64,000 nucleotides of DNA. Origin: Neurospora intermedia. Its lineage: Eukaryota; Ascomycota; Sordariomycetes; Sordariales; Sordariaceae. The position numbers and the translations under genes were made by a program. The DNA is taken from contig BTPP01000002.1 in assembly GCA_037102815.1 (NCBI GenBank), forward strand, positions 2,852,001 through 2,916,000. The letters are read 5' to 3'. Below, piece by piece: positions 21,679-33,126 of this stretch. Every line of letters begins with the position of its first letter. Position 1 is the first letter of the stretch. The notes below the pieces were generated by a model that made no database searches, was not told the DNA's origin, and worked only from the letters and a program-made list of their open reading frames with translations.

Positions 21679-24090
21679 CTAATACCTCCTAAACTGCTTC
21701 TCCCACTGCTCGAAACCCCTAATCATCTCCGGCGTAATCTGCCTCATCATCCCCTTAGCCGCCATCTCTAGATCCTCCATCGTGATACCGACCGCCGTAT
21801 TCTCCTCAACCGAATCCAGCTTTAGATAGCGATCATAAGCCCTCGTTCCCGCCACCGCGCAAATCCCCTTAATCTCTGCGCCCGAGAACCCGTCTGTGAT
21901 AGTCGCCAACCTTTCGATCTCCTCCTCACCGATCAGCATCTGCCTCTTCTCCGCCTCCTTCCTGAATATCGCCGCGCGCGCTTCTTGGTCTGGCGGGCTA
22001 ACATAAATCAGCTCATCAAAGCGACCGGGCCGGAGCAATGCCGGATCCAGCGCCTGCGGCCTGTTGGTAGCAGCCAGAACCACCACGCCCGTTAAAGCCT
22101 CGAAGCCATCCATCTCATTAAGCAAGGTCGTCAACACGTTCAGACCACTGCTACTTCCCCCAGATGTCGAGGATCCGCCATGCCCAAAACCGGCCCGCTG
22201 CCCCGCAATAGAATCAATTTCATCAAAGAAAATCATACTAGGCGCCACCTCCCTCGCCCTCTGAAACAACCTTCGCACCGCCCTCTCCGACTCGCCCACG
22301 TACATATTGAGCAGCTCGGCGCCCTTGACGGCAAAGAAATTGAGGCCGGACTCGGTCGCCATCGCTTGTGCCGCCATGGTTTTGGAGCAACCTGGTGGGC
22401 CATACAGAAGAAAACCCTTGGGTGGACGGGCGAAGAAGCGAGATAACACGTGCACGGGTTCAGTGGACATGCGCACGGCGCGTCGGAGAGAAACCTTGAC
22501 GGAGGCTTGCCCGCCGATATCAGACCAGTGGATGGGAGGCGGCTTGAGGTTCACGTCGTGCATGGCGGAGGGCCGGACGAGGCGGAGGGCTTCTTCGTAG
22601 TCGGAGGCGAGGAAGTAGGAGGTTGGGGTGGTGGTGGTAGTGGTGGTTGTGCTGGCGTTGGAGGGAGAGAGGTGCATGGACTCAAGGAGGGTTGATACTT
22701 CTTCTGTTGCTGGAGGTTGATCATCAAGACTGATCACGTCCTCGGTTGATGTTGGTGTTGTCGTCTTCTTTGCCCTGTTGATCCGCGTCCTTGCTATGAA
22801 CTCGGCTTCGTCGACGATACGCCGGAGATCCTTGCCGTTGTAAGCATGTGTGCGTTCGCTGAGGCTGCGAAGAAGAGCGTCTTCTTCCTCGGGCGCTACG
22901 CGCAGGTTGAAAGAGGCGAGAATCTCCTTGCGGCCATCCACGTCAGGCAGTGGCAGGTACACCTCGCCTGTGAGCCTCCCGGGATCCTTGAGATCCTCGG
23001 GGACGTCGGTTGTGTAATCTAAGCAAGTGACGACGACAGCTACTTTGGGAATCTCGCCGGTTTCCTGGGCATCAGCCCCCAAGGTGTCCAGTGCCTCGCA
23101 CAGGGCCTGTATCACAGAGGTGCGGTTGTTCCTCTCCTTGTCGATCAACCTTTCTAGTTGGTCGATTAGGATGATACTAGGCTGTTCAAGTCTAGCTTTC
23201 TGGAACATGTCCTGGATATCGGCAAGCTTGTCCTTGGGTTGGATGCGATAGACTGTGCCCCATCCAGTAGCTGCAATGGTGTTTAGGAGCATGCTCTTTC
23301 CCGTGCCGTGACCGCCGTGAATCACAATACCGCGGTACCTAGGCTTGCCCTTAAAGACCCAGGGGTCGGTGAACTGAGACAGCAGGTCGTTGAGTTTCTC
23401 GATCTGAGCGTCCAGTCCACGAACACCTGTCACCTCCAGCTTTCCCTGGGGCACTCCGTCCACCTGGCCAGCGGGCGAAGGCGCCCCTATCCTGACTTTC
23501 GTCTTGCCATCCAAATAGCGCGCGTTGCCGGTTGGTCGCCCATTTACCGAAGCCACCACGAACGACCTCTGCGGGCCCCTAGCGTAGAGATTCTTGAACG
23601 TCAAACCAGCATGGACATGCTCGATCATAGAAAGCCTTCCGGCAAGGAAGAACTCCCAGCCGGGAAGATCGGACGGGTCGATAGATGCGGGAGTGTCTGC
23701 ATCCTTGCCAGCCTTCTCGGGAGGTAACTGTTCGAGGACGACCTCTTCGGCTTCGGGGAGCTTCCCTTCCTGGACTGTGACCTTGACCTGAACTCCAGCC
23801 TGGTAGCCGCATGCATCTCTGAAGGCATCATACAGCTGGACACTGGCCTTGTCTATCCTCTCTGGCGATTTCCATAGGGTTGCCTCCCGTCGCACGGGCT
23901 GATCGTCAGAAGAGTTCTTGTCGATCTTCTCAATGGTAATTGCCCGTCCTCCGTCTTTGGATCCGGTCAGCTCAAGCAGAGCCTCCTCGTTGACGTAGAC
24001 TCGCGATGGTTGTTTCTTTGCAAGGTCCTTTTCGGTGGTGCTGTTGGCCTGCAACTTGCGCACCTTGAACTCGAGAGATTTCGTCCCCAT
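21679..24090 (-). CDS. Type II AAA ATPase, Afg2/Drg1-like
   Basis: Single exon, 803 aa, ATG at 24090. N-terminal domain to ~residue 235, then two AAA modules. NBD1 has Walker A GGHGTGKS (about residue 260) and, in the Walker B position, SIILIDQLERL with Gln where the catalytic Glu is normal. NBD2 has Walker A GPPGCSKT (about 563), Walker B MIFFDEID (about 621), sensor VVLAATNRP and RPGRFDELIYV. The Cys-Ser in GPPGCSKT followed by ATESGLNFFAVKG and YVGESERAVRRLF marks the Afg2/Drg1 (SPATA5/AFG2A) subfamily of CDC48-type ATPases, which release shuttling factors such as Rlp24 from pre-60S ribosomes. A Thr-rich linker (TTTTTTTTPT) separates the modules. NBD1 probably binds but hydrolyses ATP poorly. 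Orthology to yeast Afg2 is likely but not proven. Confidence 0.85.
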   Translation of the reverse strand: MGTKSLEFKVRKLQANSTTEKDLAKKQPSRVYVNEEALLELTGSKDGGRAITIEKIDKNSSDDQPVRREATLWKSPERIDKASVQLYDAFRDACGYQAGVQVKVTVQEGKLPEAEEVVLEQLPPEKAGKDADTPASIDPSDLPGWEFFLAGRLSMIEHVHAGLTFKNLYARGPQRSFVVASVNGRPTGNARYLDGKTKVRIGAPSPAGQVDGVPQGKLEVTGVRGLDAQIEKLNDLLSQFTDPWVFKGKPRYRGIVIHGGHGTGKSMLLNTIAATGWGTVYRIQPKDKLADIQDMFQKARLEQPSIILIDQLERLIDKERNNRTSVIQALCEALDTLGADAQETGEIPKVAVVVTCLDYTTDVPEDLKDPGRLTGEVYLPLPDVDGRKEILASFNLRVAPEEEDALLRSLSERTHAYNGKDLRRIVDEAEFIARTRINRAKKTTTPTSTEDVISLDDQPPATEEVSTLLESMHLSPSNASTTTTTTTTPTSYFLASDYEEALRLVRPSAMHDVNLKPPPIHWSDIGGQASVKVSLRRAVRMSTEPVHVLSRFFARPPKGFLLYGPPGCSKTMAAQAMATESGLNFFAVKGAELLNMYVGESERAVRRLFQRAREVAPSMIFFDEIDSIAGQRAGFGHGGSSTSGGSSSGLNVLTTLLNEMDGFEALTGVVVLAATNRPQALDPALLRPGRFDELIYVSPPDQEARAAIFRKEAEKRQMLIGEEEIERLATITDGFSGAEIKGICAVAGTRAYDRYLKLDSVEENTAVGITMEDLEMAAKGMMRQITPEMIRGFEQWEKQFRRY

Positions 24091-24876
24091 GGTGTCACGG
24101 TGTCTGTGGGCTGGGCGAGATCAGGATGGGCGCCGTTCACTGTCTCCGTCTTTCTCACTTTGGTCTTGGTGGACCTTGATGTCCAGACCCGACTTTATTG
24201 TAAAGTTTGTTAAGTGGGGTTTTTCGGAGGGCCTGTCGACATGGATGGCCCGGCTTGGTTCTTGACTCGGAGCACAAGCAGAGTTCAATGGCCCGGGAAC
24301 TGCCTTGGAATACGGAGCCTGAGCTCCGGTCGCAATCAGTGTCTTGTTGTCCAAGTCCGACTTCATCGCGGCTTCTTGTCTCCAGAATTGACGGCTTCCG
24401 ATTTTGAAGACCGGTGATAAGTGGGGCCGGAAGCCACTCTGAAAGATTCCCGCAAGTACCTCTTAGTACCTACACTAGTGTAGGCAAGTATCTCTACCTG
24501 CACAACCACACTACATAGCGGCTGCCCTACGTATCCAGTACTTTCCCACGCCAGTACCTGCATCCGGCTGATCTTAGGACGCCACTTAAGGTTCTCGTTC
24601 GTCCCAAACCTTGAGGTTTCTCTTTCGCTTCCCTTCCAGGACTAGGGTTAGAGGCAGCTTGCCGGCGGCAGAGCTGATGTCGCTGCGGGGGAACTGATCT
24701 CCAACGATTCCCACCCAGCACGAGACATGAGGGGAACTCAACTGGAGGGGAAAACAAACAAACCAGGAGCACATTCTTTACACTTTTGACGTCTTTTCCT
24801 TCTTTGACTTTTATCATTCCCCTACTCCGTGCTTCCAGCTTCCCTCTATGGTTTGCGCTCGGCGTCCACGACCTTG
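24091..24876. promoter_or_regulatory. Bidirectional promoter region, afg2-like / mitochondrial gene
   Basis: 786 bp between divergent genes. Near its middle is a perfect 16-bp palindrome CCTACACTAGTGTAGG (24469-24484), preceded by TACCTCTTAGTACC, which could be a dimer-bound site or a DNA fold-back. No coding sequence is supported; in-frame stop TGA at 24805 lies upstream of the downstream gene's ATG. Confidence 0.5.
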
Positions 24877-27260
24877 ATGCTGCCGAGAGGACTGCAGTTG
24901 TCGCAGTCCTTCAACCGGTCATGCGTGAGACTGCCCATTGCCCGATCTGCGACCACCCCCTCCATCGCCTTCTCCACGTCTGCGACCAGATGCAAAAAGA
25001 TACCGAATCACAACCCAGATGCGCAGTTTGATCGGGGAGTCAGGAATGGGAATGCGAATGAAACCGCCAAAAGACAGACGTCCGATGAGAGGAGCCGCAG
25101 GGCTCCTATAGCTCCGCGCCAGGCCCGTTATCCAGAACAAAATGTCCGCTCTACGGCAACAACTCCTGGGGGGCGACACGAAGAAAATGCAACTCAGGCC
25201 CGTCCGCTAATACGAACTGTTGCCTTCTCACCGAAAAAGATCCGTCCGCTAGTACGATATGATGATGTGGTACACCGAGAAAGAAACACCAACTCACAAG
25301 AATCTGAGCAACAACTCCGTCCAATCGCTCGAACCGCTCGCTCCTCACTAGATAGTGACAACGTCTTGAAAGATGTACCTGAGCTAAAGGCCCGTCCGGC
25401 AGTACGAATTATTCGTCACCTAGCCAGAGACCCCATCGAGAAGACAGACAAAGAACCCCGGTTACAGGCCCATTCGCCAGCACGAAATCTTCGCCGCTTG
25501 GCAAAAACCCCCAACGAGAAAGGAGGAGAATATGAGCGACAGGTACCTCCGGCAGCTCGACCTGTTAATTGGCGAAAAGAAGACTTCCTTGGAGGAAGGA
25601 CTGCAGATTCTTTGTTAGACTCTGTGCCAGCCAAAAAGCCAACATGGGCTACCTCTCCGTTGGAAAAACCCAAGCGGAAAAGGAGGAGCGCCGAAGCCTC
25701 AGGAGCCAGAAAGGATACAGAGACCGGCTACGAAGAGGTATTCCCTTCGCAAAGCGAGCTTCAAGCGTGGTTCAAAGAATTCACGTCCGAGCGATCCAAT
25801 TTCGAAGCCCCCGCTCAGTCAGTACCACTGGAGCTTCTCCAAATGCGCGTCAAGAAATCCCTTGAACATGACAAGGTAGAGAGCGAGAAGGAGACGAGGA
25901 GACTCGAGGGAACGGGGTTTTCAGGTCCTATAAAGATGGACCCCCGTCATGAGACTGTCGGACCCATCACTCTTCGTCAACCTAGGGACGAGTTCGACAC
26001 TCTGGTGTCCTCAGTCGACGTAGAAGAGAAACCAGCAGTCGAGCAGAGCGACGAAGACGGCGGGCCAGCAATCATTGTGCTTGACTGCGTCTCCCGGTCC
26101 CTTCTAGAGTCCGACTTTCGCCACATTGCTGGTCATGGCCAGCATGTGGACGGGTGGACTTACGGCCTTGTCAAAGGTACGTTTGCAAGACTCGTGTGAT
26201 ATACTGTAGCGTCTTGGGTTCGTTGGAACCACCTGCGACTTCTCATTACTGACATTGAATCCTCTGACCAGTTGTCCAATCCCGATCCCGAACTACACAT
26301 GAACCACAAGGCTGTTATTTCCTCTTCTTTGACAATGAGTCCAATGCTCGAGCATACATAAATGTTCTGGAACGCTTGCATAATAAGTCACGTCAGCGTT
26401 TGCCTAAAGAATGGCGACAGACGTCCACGGCCACGCCGACATCGGTTCAACCTGCTGGGGAGTCAGAAGGCTCAGAAGTTGTGGAAGAAAGCGCCGATGG
26501 GCTTCCGGACGTGGATGAACAACAGGGGGGTGGCCTCGGCAAACGCAGTGAATATGCCGCCGCCACTTCCATCCCAGACGATGACGGCCTGGACGCTGCT
26601 CGCTACACATTACTGCCCCCTACAGCGCCCCTGCATTACCAAATCTTCACCAGAGACAACATCCTCGAATTCGAGAACATACGGGAGGCAAGTAAGGGCC
26701 TGCGGCCTCAGCAGCTTCTCTCACAACCAAAATCCAAGCGTAGCGGAGCAGGCTCCTTCATATCCCCGCCTCCCAAGGACCTCATCAACTACGCCCAAGA
26801 CCCACAAATAGAGCATAGCAGAAACAGCGCCCTAGTGCACCTCGTCGGGACCAAAATGACCATCCGGGCCTTGCGCACCGCCATTGAAATTGACTCCGAG
26901 GCGCGCAACTATCCGTGGCAATTGCTTCAAGAGGAGGAGCCAGCGGCGACGACTTCTACAGCAAGGAAGACGACGGAGCAGCAAGGAAAGGATGAAGAGG
27001 ATGCAGCAATCAAGCCCATCTTATCCACGCTCTCCACCATCAAGTTCAGCAAGTTCAACGAGTACAGAATCGAGCACGAGCTGGACGAGTTCTCGGGCGG
27101 TCAGATGGATGAAGGGGAGATGCGCGGGTTCTCGCGGTTCGTGGTCTCATTTGCGGACGTGAGTGAGGCTAGGAGGTTTGTCAGGACGTGGCACAAGAGG
27201 GAGATGCTGGATCCGAGGACTGAGAGGATGGTGCTTGTTAATGTCACGTCTCTTTGGTAG
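24877..27260 (+). CDS. Mitochondrial-targeted protein with repeat-rich N-terminus
   Basis: Model: 24877-26176 and 26272-27260 (762 aa), one 95-bp intron. The first in-frame ATG after the upstream stop gives MLPRGLQLSQSFNRSCVRL and then ...AFSTSATRC, an Arg/Ser-rich, acid-free presequence with a classic FSTSA-type matrix-peptidase site. Residues ~80-210 contain a degenerate repeat built on RPxxR (RPLIRTVA, RPLVRYDD, RPIARTAR, RPAVRIIRHLA). Around the intron, AIIVLDCVSRSLLESDF and CYFLFFDNESNARAYINVLERLH resemble the beta1/alpha1 and beta3 parts of an RRM-like fold; a second such segment closes the protein (GFSRFVVSFADVSEARRFVRTWH). I infer a fungal mitochondrial RNA-associated protein, possibly in translation or splicing, but I do not recognise a named family. 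Confidence 0.75.
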
Positions 27261-30200
27261 GGCAATTTTCTAGGATTAATGTGGAATGCAGTTAGGCGCG
27301 TGGATGTGGATCACGTTGTTTGCATATGGAGGGATTTGTATAGTGGTATGAATGGGTTCAGTGTACTATTCCATGTATATTATTTCCTCGGTCTTGGATA
27401 GAGAAAACCAGCCATGGCATCTAGACAAGTAGGTCAACCTCGTTCCTTTTCACTTTGGAAACGGACACACGCTCATCTCCAGGCGGTATGTGCCACAAAA
27501 ATAACGAAAGGGGCTGTTTAGATCCCCTGCCCCCCGCGCCCCTCCAGACTGACTCTAGACCTATTGGGCATTCATTGCCTTACCTTGGCTTCCAAGTTGT
27601 GAGATTGTCCGGTTCACGTCGTACAAGTGATACAGTGCCCTCTCTTTGTCGTTGTTGTCCTCATCCACTGTGTTGTCGTATCCTGCCTGCCTGCCCGCCC
27701 TGAGGTCTTCACTTGGTTGCCTGCCCCAAACTGGACGCCGTCTAACTCGGTGTTGTGCCCCCGGTGAATCGACTAACGAATATGTGCCCGTCTGGGTCTT
27801 AAGAGCCGTCATCTCATCCTCTTTTCGTTCTTGAGTTTTCTCTGACCGGTCTTACCGTCTCTCACGACTCACACGGCTGGTTTGCCTTGTTGTCGTCAGG
27901 AGGAAGCGCCAAAGCAAGCGAATGGACCTGATCTGGATGGGATCGGTTAGGGCTATGGGCGGGCACGAGGGGATCTGGACAAAGTACCCAGGGCTCCCAG
28001 GCTCCCCTGATACTTATAATTTCGAGCCCCTGTCCCAGTTTTTGGAGCTCGCTAGGTAGACAAGGACAGGCAGCCTTCTTCTATTCTACCTCAAATTGTA
28101 AAACTCACTGACCATGGACTTCTGGCACGTCTTCAAGTTCAATCAAACTTGGAATTGGGTTTGCAAATCAGCGTCCAAACATGACTTGACCAAATTCCGG
28201 GAGCGATTTTCTTTGACTGGATCTGGGTAGATTTGACTTGCTGGGTGGGATTTCTGGTTGTTGTGTAGTGTACTTGGCCGCTCTTACCCATTTTATCATC
28301 CATCCCATGTCATGAGCGGTCGGGGCAAGCAGCCCCTTCCGTCCACCCTTGAGCGGGAACTGGGGGGCAGCAGGGCAGGCATGGATGTCTCCCGCGGGGA
28401 TAGGCAGTGGAAAATGCCGTGCGTTGCGGGACTGTGCCTGGGGGACGGGGGGAAGGTCTTTGAGGGCTGGAACGAAGGTTACATTTTCGATAGAACTCTG
28501 CTAAAAGACATGCTAAAACGAGCCTGGACCTATAGATTGACGACTTGAATTTACATTCCTTGCTCGATCGTTTCGAATCCTTTCAAGTCTGGGCCCCCGT
28601 CTGCGATAGGAAGAGAGGGCAGCCGGAGAAGACGCCGAAATGTACATGTGGAGAGGCAGGAATGGGATTCAGAGCTCCTACAGTATGGATGTTAGGTAAA
28701 AACCGGTACTGGTACCGTAGAAGGGAGGTGGGGACGAGGGGTTACCTCTACCGCTGCGTTCAGTTTCCAGTTCTTGCCCGGTCTCTGTTCCATCTCTTCT
28801 GCATCTTTTCTGTTTCCGTGAACCGTTACGGAAGTGGATTCCAGGTAACTGAGTGTCGCGGTTGACAGCTGGCCCGGTACCGAAGCATCCGACGACGACC
28901 ACGTACACCCAGATTGTACTTCTGTGTTGTCTTTCGAGACACGACTTCTGGCTGTTAACCTTGCAAGGACAAAAACTCATTCGAGAAACCTTTCTTTCTT
29001 TTCTTTTTCTTCTTTTTGCTACTTTCACGTCGTGAACATACATTATCAGGGACAATCAGCATCCGTATTCATAATGACTGTGTACACTACCGTTGATGTG
29101 CCATACTTAGCTACAGTACGTAGAAGAGGCTATTACATAGCTACCCATGCGGGCTCTTCACCTGGGGGGGGGGGCGCTGATCAGCCGTCTGGAAGTCAAC
29201 ACACATGGTTAACTCTATGGTGTACTTGACTGTAGCAGACTCTGTTAGTGCAGAGGTAGTCCAAGAAGTAGCTTGGTAGGGTAGGCGGAAAGTTCCACCC
29301 ACACACGCAACAACCGAAGATGGGGTAGGTACAGGTAGGTGTTAGTGCCCGCCCGTCATTGCTTTTACACTTCAACTTTTCCGTTTCTTTTCTTCTGCCA
29401 GGGCAGCATCACCCCCAGTCTCGTCGTCGGAAGCAGGACATTTGAGCCGAACCGATTAAACTACACTACCACTGTCATTTCATTCCTTGCTTTTGCCGTT
29501 GCATACATAGTATGATATCAATCCCATCCCCAGTCTCTTCTCCAGCAACAATCGCCATCATCTGATGTTATCCTCTCCAACAATCGCTGGATCCTCCACA
29601 CAGCAAACACCTCCTTTGGGCGCTTTGGGTTTCGACAGGACGGTTTGACCTTGAGTAACGGTCAAGTAGAGTTGCCAAAGGGCCTCGAACGCGCACCCCT
29701 CCCCCCTTCCTCTCCCACCTCCGAACCGAAACGTCGGCCGTTGTCGCCCTGGGAGATTGAGACCGTCGTCAAGCTCCTACCCGCTAGCCAACCATTCCCT
29801 TGCCCAACCATTGCCCACTCACACGATACCTACCTAGCCAGCCCATACCAGACCCCATAACAGGCTCTTCCCTGGACCGGAGCAGTCACCACCTACCCGG
29901 TCACCACCTCCTCACCAGACCTCACCACCAGTCAAGACCCGCTCTGTGTCTGCACCGAACCGACGACATTCCCGTGCAGTGGAACATCACCTCCTCCAAG
30001 TCAGAGCGCTGCTGCTGCTGCATTGTGCCGGTCCTGGTAACCGCTGTATACAACGCAAAAACCCATACAGAGATACAAGACGACGTGACAGCGCCATCTT
30101 TGTGTCCTACTCTCCTCTCTGTCACTCTGTCACAATACGGATTTCTTTCCCGGCTAACTTACAACAACAACAACAACAACAGACAACAGACGTGAGGTGC

Positions 30201-30928
30201 TGTCCTGCTTGTCGACTTGTATCCTTTTTGCTTAGTAAAGGTACTGGTGATCTGCTGTCTGTCCTCCCATCCAGTCAGTCAGTCAGTCAGTCAGTCAGTC
30301 AGTGGTGACTGGTGCTCTGCACACATCATCCCAAAGGAGCTGGACCACCTGCCAAATCAGTTTTCAACCACCCGAACCCTTATACCGCCGTTAGCTTGAC
30401 GTTACTCAAAATCAGAAAACATTTGCCGTCCTCCAGCCAGCTGTGCGCCATCGCTCTCGCCCAACTCTGTCTCTCTCTCTCCTCTCTCTCACTCTCCGTC
30501 TCTTCCACGCCTTTCTCCTAGGTCCCAGGTTCCCCGGTCCAGCTCGCCAAAGTCCAGAGCATCTCAATATCTGCCATCGGGCATCCCTGAGCTTTCTCTC
30601 CTCTCCAAGTCTGCTGCTTTTGGTTTGCCTTTGGATCTTTCTTGTTGTTCACGCGGTACACTGCACCAGCAATAGAGGACAAGCACCCTACCTACTATCT
30701 TGCTACTATCTTAAAGTACAGACTTCCTGTGCCCCTCCCCTGCTTGGTTTTTTTTTTTTTTTTGGATATCTCTCCCAAACTATCTTTGCACAGCCAAGCG
30801 TTGGAGCTGCCTATTATACCCGACTTCCCCCGTTTGCGCATGGCGATATCGTTGTAGTTATCCTACTTACAGAAGCTCAAGCAAGGCCAGCTCGTTGGAG
30901 CGGCCGGCGTTAAGCACCCGCCCACAAC
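27261..30928. other. Long intergenic region upstream of the PAS gene
   Basis: 3.7 kb without a supportable gene. The proximal 1.4 kb (29,500-30,900) is CT-rich with microsatellites: (CAA)n at 30162-30181, (CAGT)8 at 30272-30303, a CTCT-rich block at 30468-30500 and a T16 tract at 30748-30763. This looks like a long, complex promoter plus 5' UTR, as is common for fungal developmental or light-related regulators. A run of 10 G lies at 29165-29174. Small open frames (28258-28548, 28545-28865) show no domains. Confidence 0.5.
30272..30303. repeat. (CAGT)8 microsatellite
   Basis: Eight perfect head-to-tail CAGT units in the upstream region of the PAS gene, about 630 bp before its ATG. Likely length-polymorphic. 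Confidence 0.95.
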
Positions 30929-32835
30929 ATGGATATCGAGCAGACGTTTATGACTATTCACAGTGGGTTGGACTCAATTGACATCCCCCGTTATCCTGTC
31001 TCGATGCTCGGATGGGAGATTGCGGCGGGCACACTCCCGATGGCGAGCATTTCGGGACTCTGTACAATGTTTGACTGACTCCCAATCCTCCGTTGCAGAC
31101 CTGACAGCAAAGGCGAATATCCTTTTCGCGTCCGACTCCATCCTCGACATTCTAGGCTATCATCCAGACGAGGTCAGGGGGAAATCATGCTTTGACCACT
31201 TCCATCCAGATGACGTGGCACTTGCCCGCCGTGTTCACCAGGAAGGCGTGCTGCTCGATAAGGCAGCTGTTTTGCACTATACCAGAATCGCCTCGAGAGA
31301 TGGCAAGTGGATTAATTGCGAATGTTGTTTCACCGTTGTTCACGATGTGCTTGTGGCGAGCACGAGTGTTTACCTAGGTGGCTTGAAGAGTGAGAGTAAG
31401 TGTTTTCTCGGCACCCAGTTGATGCCACTACTGTTAACCTTGATGTGTAGGGAGAAAGCTTGATGCGCCGCATATTGAGCGGATCTTCTCATCAGCACCT
31501 CGAGACCCCAGGTATCATATGCTCGAGCACATGTCGCCCAAGTTCACCATGCCTCCAGCGGGCCGCGAACCTCGTGCAGCGCTCATTCTCAACCGCTTCA
31601 CTCGGAACCTCAGCATCATGTTCGCAACTAACGCAGTTGAGTCCATACTCGGCATAAGCCCAGAGGAGATCAAGGATAAGCCCTTCTACGAGTGTATTCA
31701 GGAAAACTGCTTGCAGGAAGCCATCCAGGTTCTAGAGAGTGCAAAGGCCAACGAATCGATTGCATATCTTCGCTTTTGGTTTCGGGATCCACGCATAGGC
31801 ACAGATGGCCAGGATGATGAGGAAGAGGAGGACGAAGACGAAGACGATAACGACTCAGGTGAAGAGGAAAATGACGAGGACGATGATGAGGTGGAATATT
31901 TGGGAAGCAGGGCTAAAGGTTCAAAAGGTAGAGTCGTCAGACAGGACGATGATCAGATGGATATTGACGACAGACCGTCAAGAGGGGAGGGGAGGGGTGA
32001 AGCGAAGGAAACAGACCGCCGACCCTCCAGTTTTGAGTTGGAGGCAGTTGTGTCTTGTACTTCGGACGGGCTTGTCGTGGTGCTCCGAAGAGCACGGCCA
32101 CAGGTCCCCGAGCACGTACCTCAACCGGTACCAGTTTTCACTTACGAGAACGGTCTCTTCGCTGCACCATGGGGTCTCCGTCCAATTGAGCCTTCTGTGC
32201 CGCCAGAACTCATACACATATTCAGACCCCCCCTATTACCCCAGCACATGCCGCTTAAAGAAAACGTGAGGGCAGCCGGTGGTCCGCCGATGGATCAGCT
32301 GATGAGGTCCATTTGCGATGTCGCAGTCTTTGCCTGGGCTCTGGTTGGCATCAACGGCAACATTGCAAATTACGCACACGGTTTTCCTCCGAGAGATGAG
32401 ACGCAGCCGCCAGCGGCGGATGGTCGGTATCAACCCGGGCGGGACAGTCGAGCGTCAAATCACCACCTCGCGCATTGTAGGGAATATTACAACCCTAACA
32501 ACGGACGGTCTCTCGCGGCGACAGCAAGGGCATCATCTCCACCGGAATATCCCTCAGGGCAACAAGCGCTCCCGAGCGGAGGTGGAAGTGGAAGCGGGTG
32601 TACGTGTCGTGGTGCTGGTGCTGGTTCTTTAACCCAACGTCAACACACACCCGGAATGTTATTTTATGCACCACCACCACCACAGCAACAACAACAACAA
32701 CAACAACAACACGGATTCGAGTCACGACCGGGGTATCAATCCCAAGCAGGTGGAGTGTTTTGCCGTGGCGCTCTACAGCAGCCAAGCGAGGAACCTGGTT
32801 CACCTATACCATCATCTTCAATTTCTCCAATCATG

Positions 32836-32870
<35 letters not shown>

Positions 32871-33126
32871 CTACCATCGTACCCCTCCTCTCCGGCCTCA
32901 CCACTATCATTCTCCATCTCCGATGTTGTCTCCTCGCCGAGGAGCTACCCCTGAATCGGAATATGCTCCCGCTCCTGCTCCTGCACCACCCGCGAGGCAC
33001 GACCTGCCACCAGAGCCTTGGACCGCTGCGTCGGCAGCAACGGCAACGGCAACGGCTAGTACAACAACTCAGGCGGCACCGGATGGGAATGAGATGAGGA
33101 GAAATTCGAGGTTTTTGTGGCAATAA
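30929..33126 (+). CDS. PAS-domain protein with acidic insert and polyglutamine
   Basis: Model: 30929-30962, 31099-31395, 31451-33126 (668 aa). PAS-A (about residues 12-110) reads NILFASDSILDILGYHPDEV, FDHFHPDD, LHYTRIASRDGKWINCECCF. A second PAS-like unit starts RFTRNLSIMFATNAVESILG (about 159) and reaches WFRDPRIG (about 221), is interrupted by ~80 residues of acidic/charged sequence (EEEEDEDEDDNDSGEEEND), and resumes at FELEAVVSCTSDGLVVVLRRA. The C-terminal third is Pro/Gly/Gln/His-rich with Gln tracts of 9 and about 11 residues. No DNA-binding domain or kinase is present, and the LOV flavin motif GRNCRFLQ is absent from PAS-A. Probable signalling or transcription cofactor related to white-collar-type PAS proteins; precise family not recognised. 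Confidence 0.82.
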
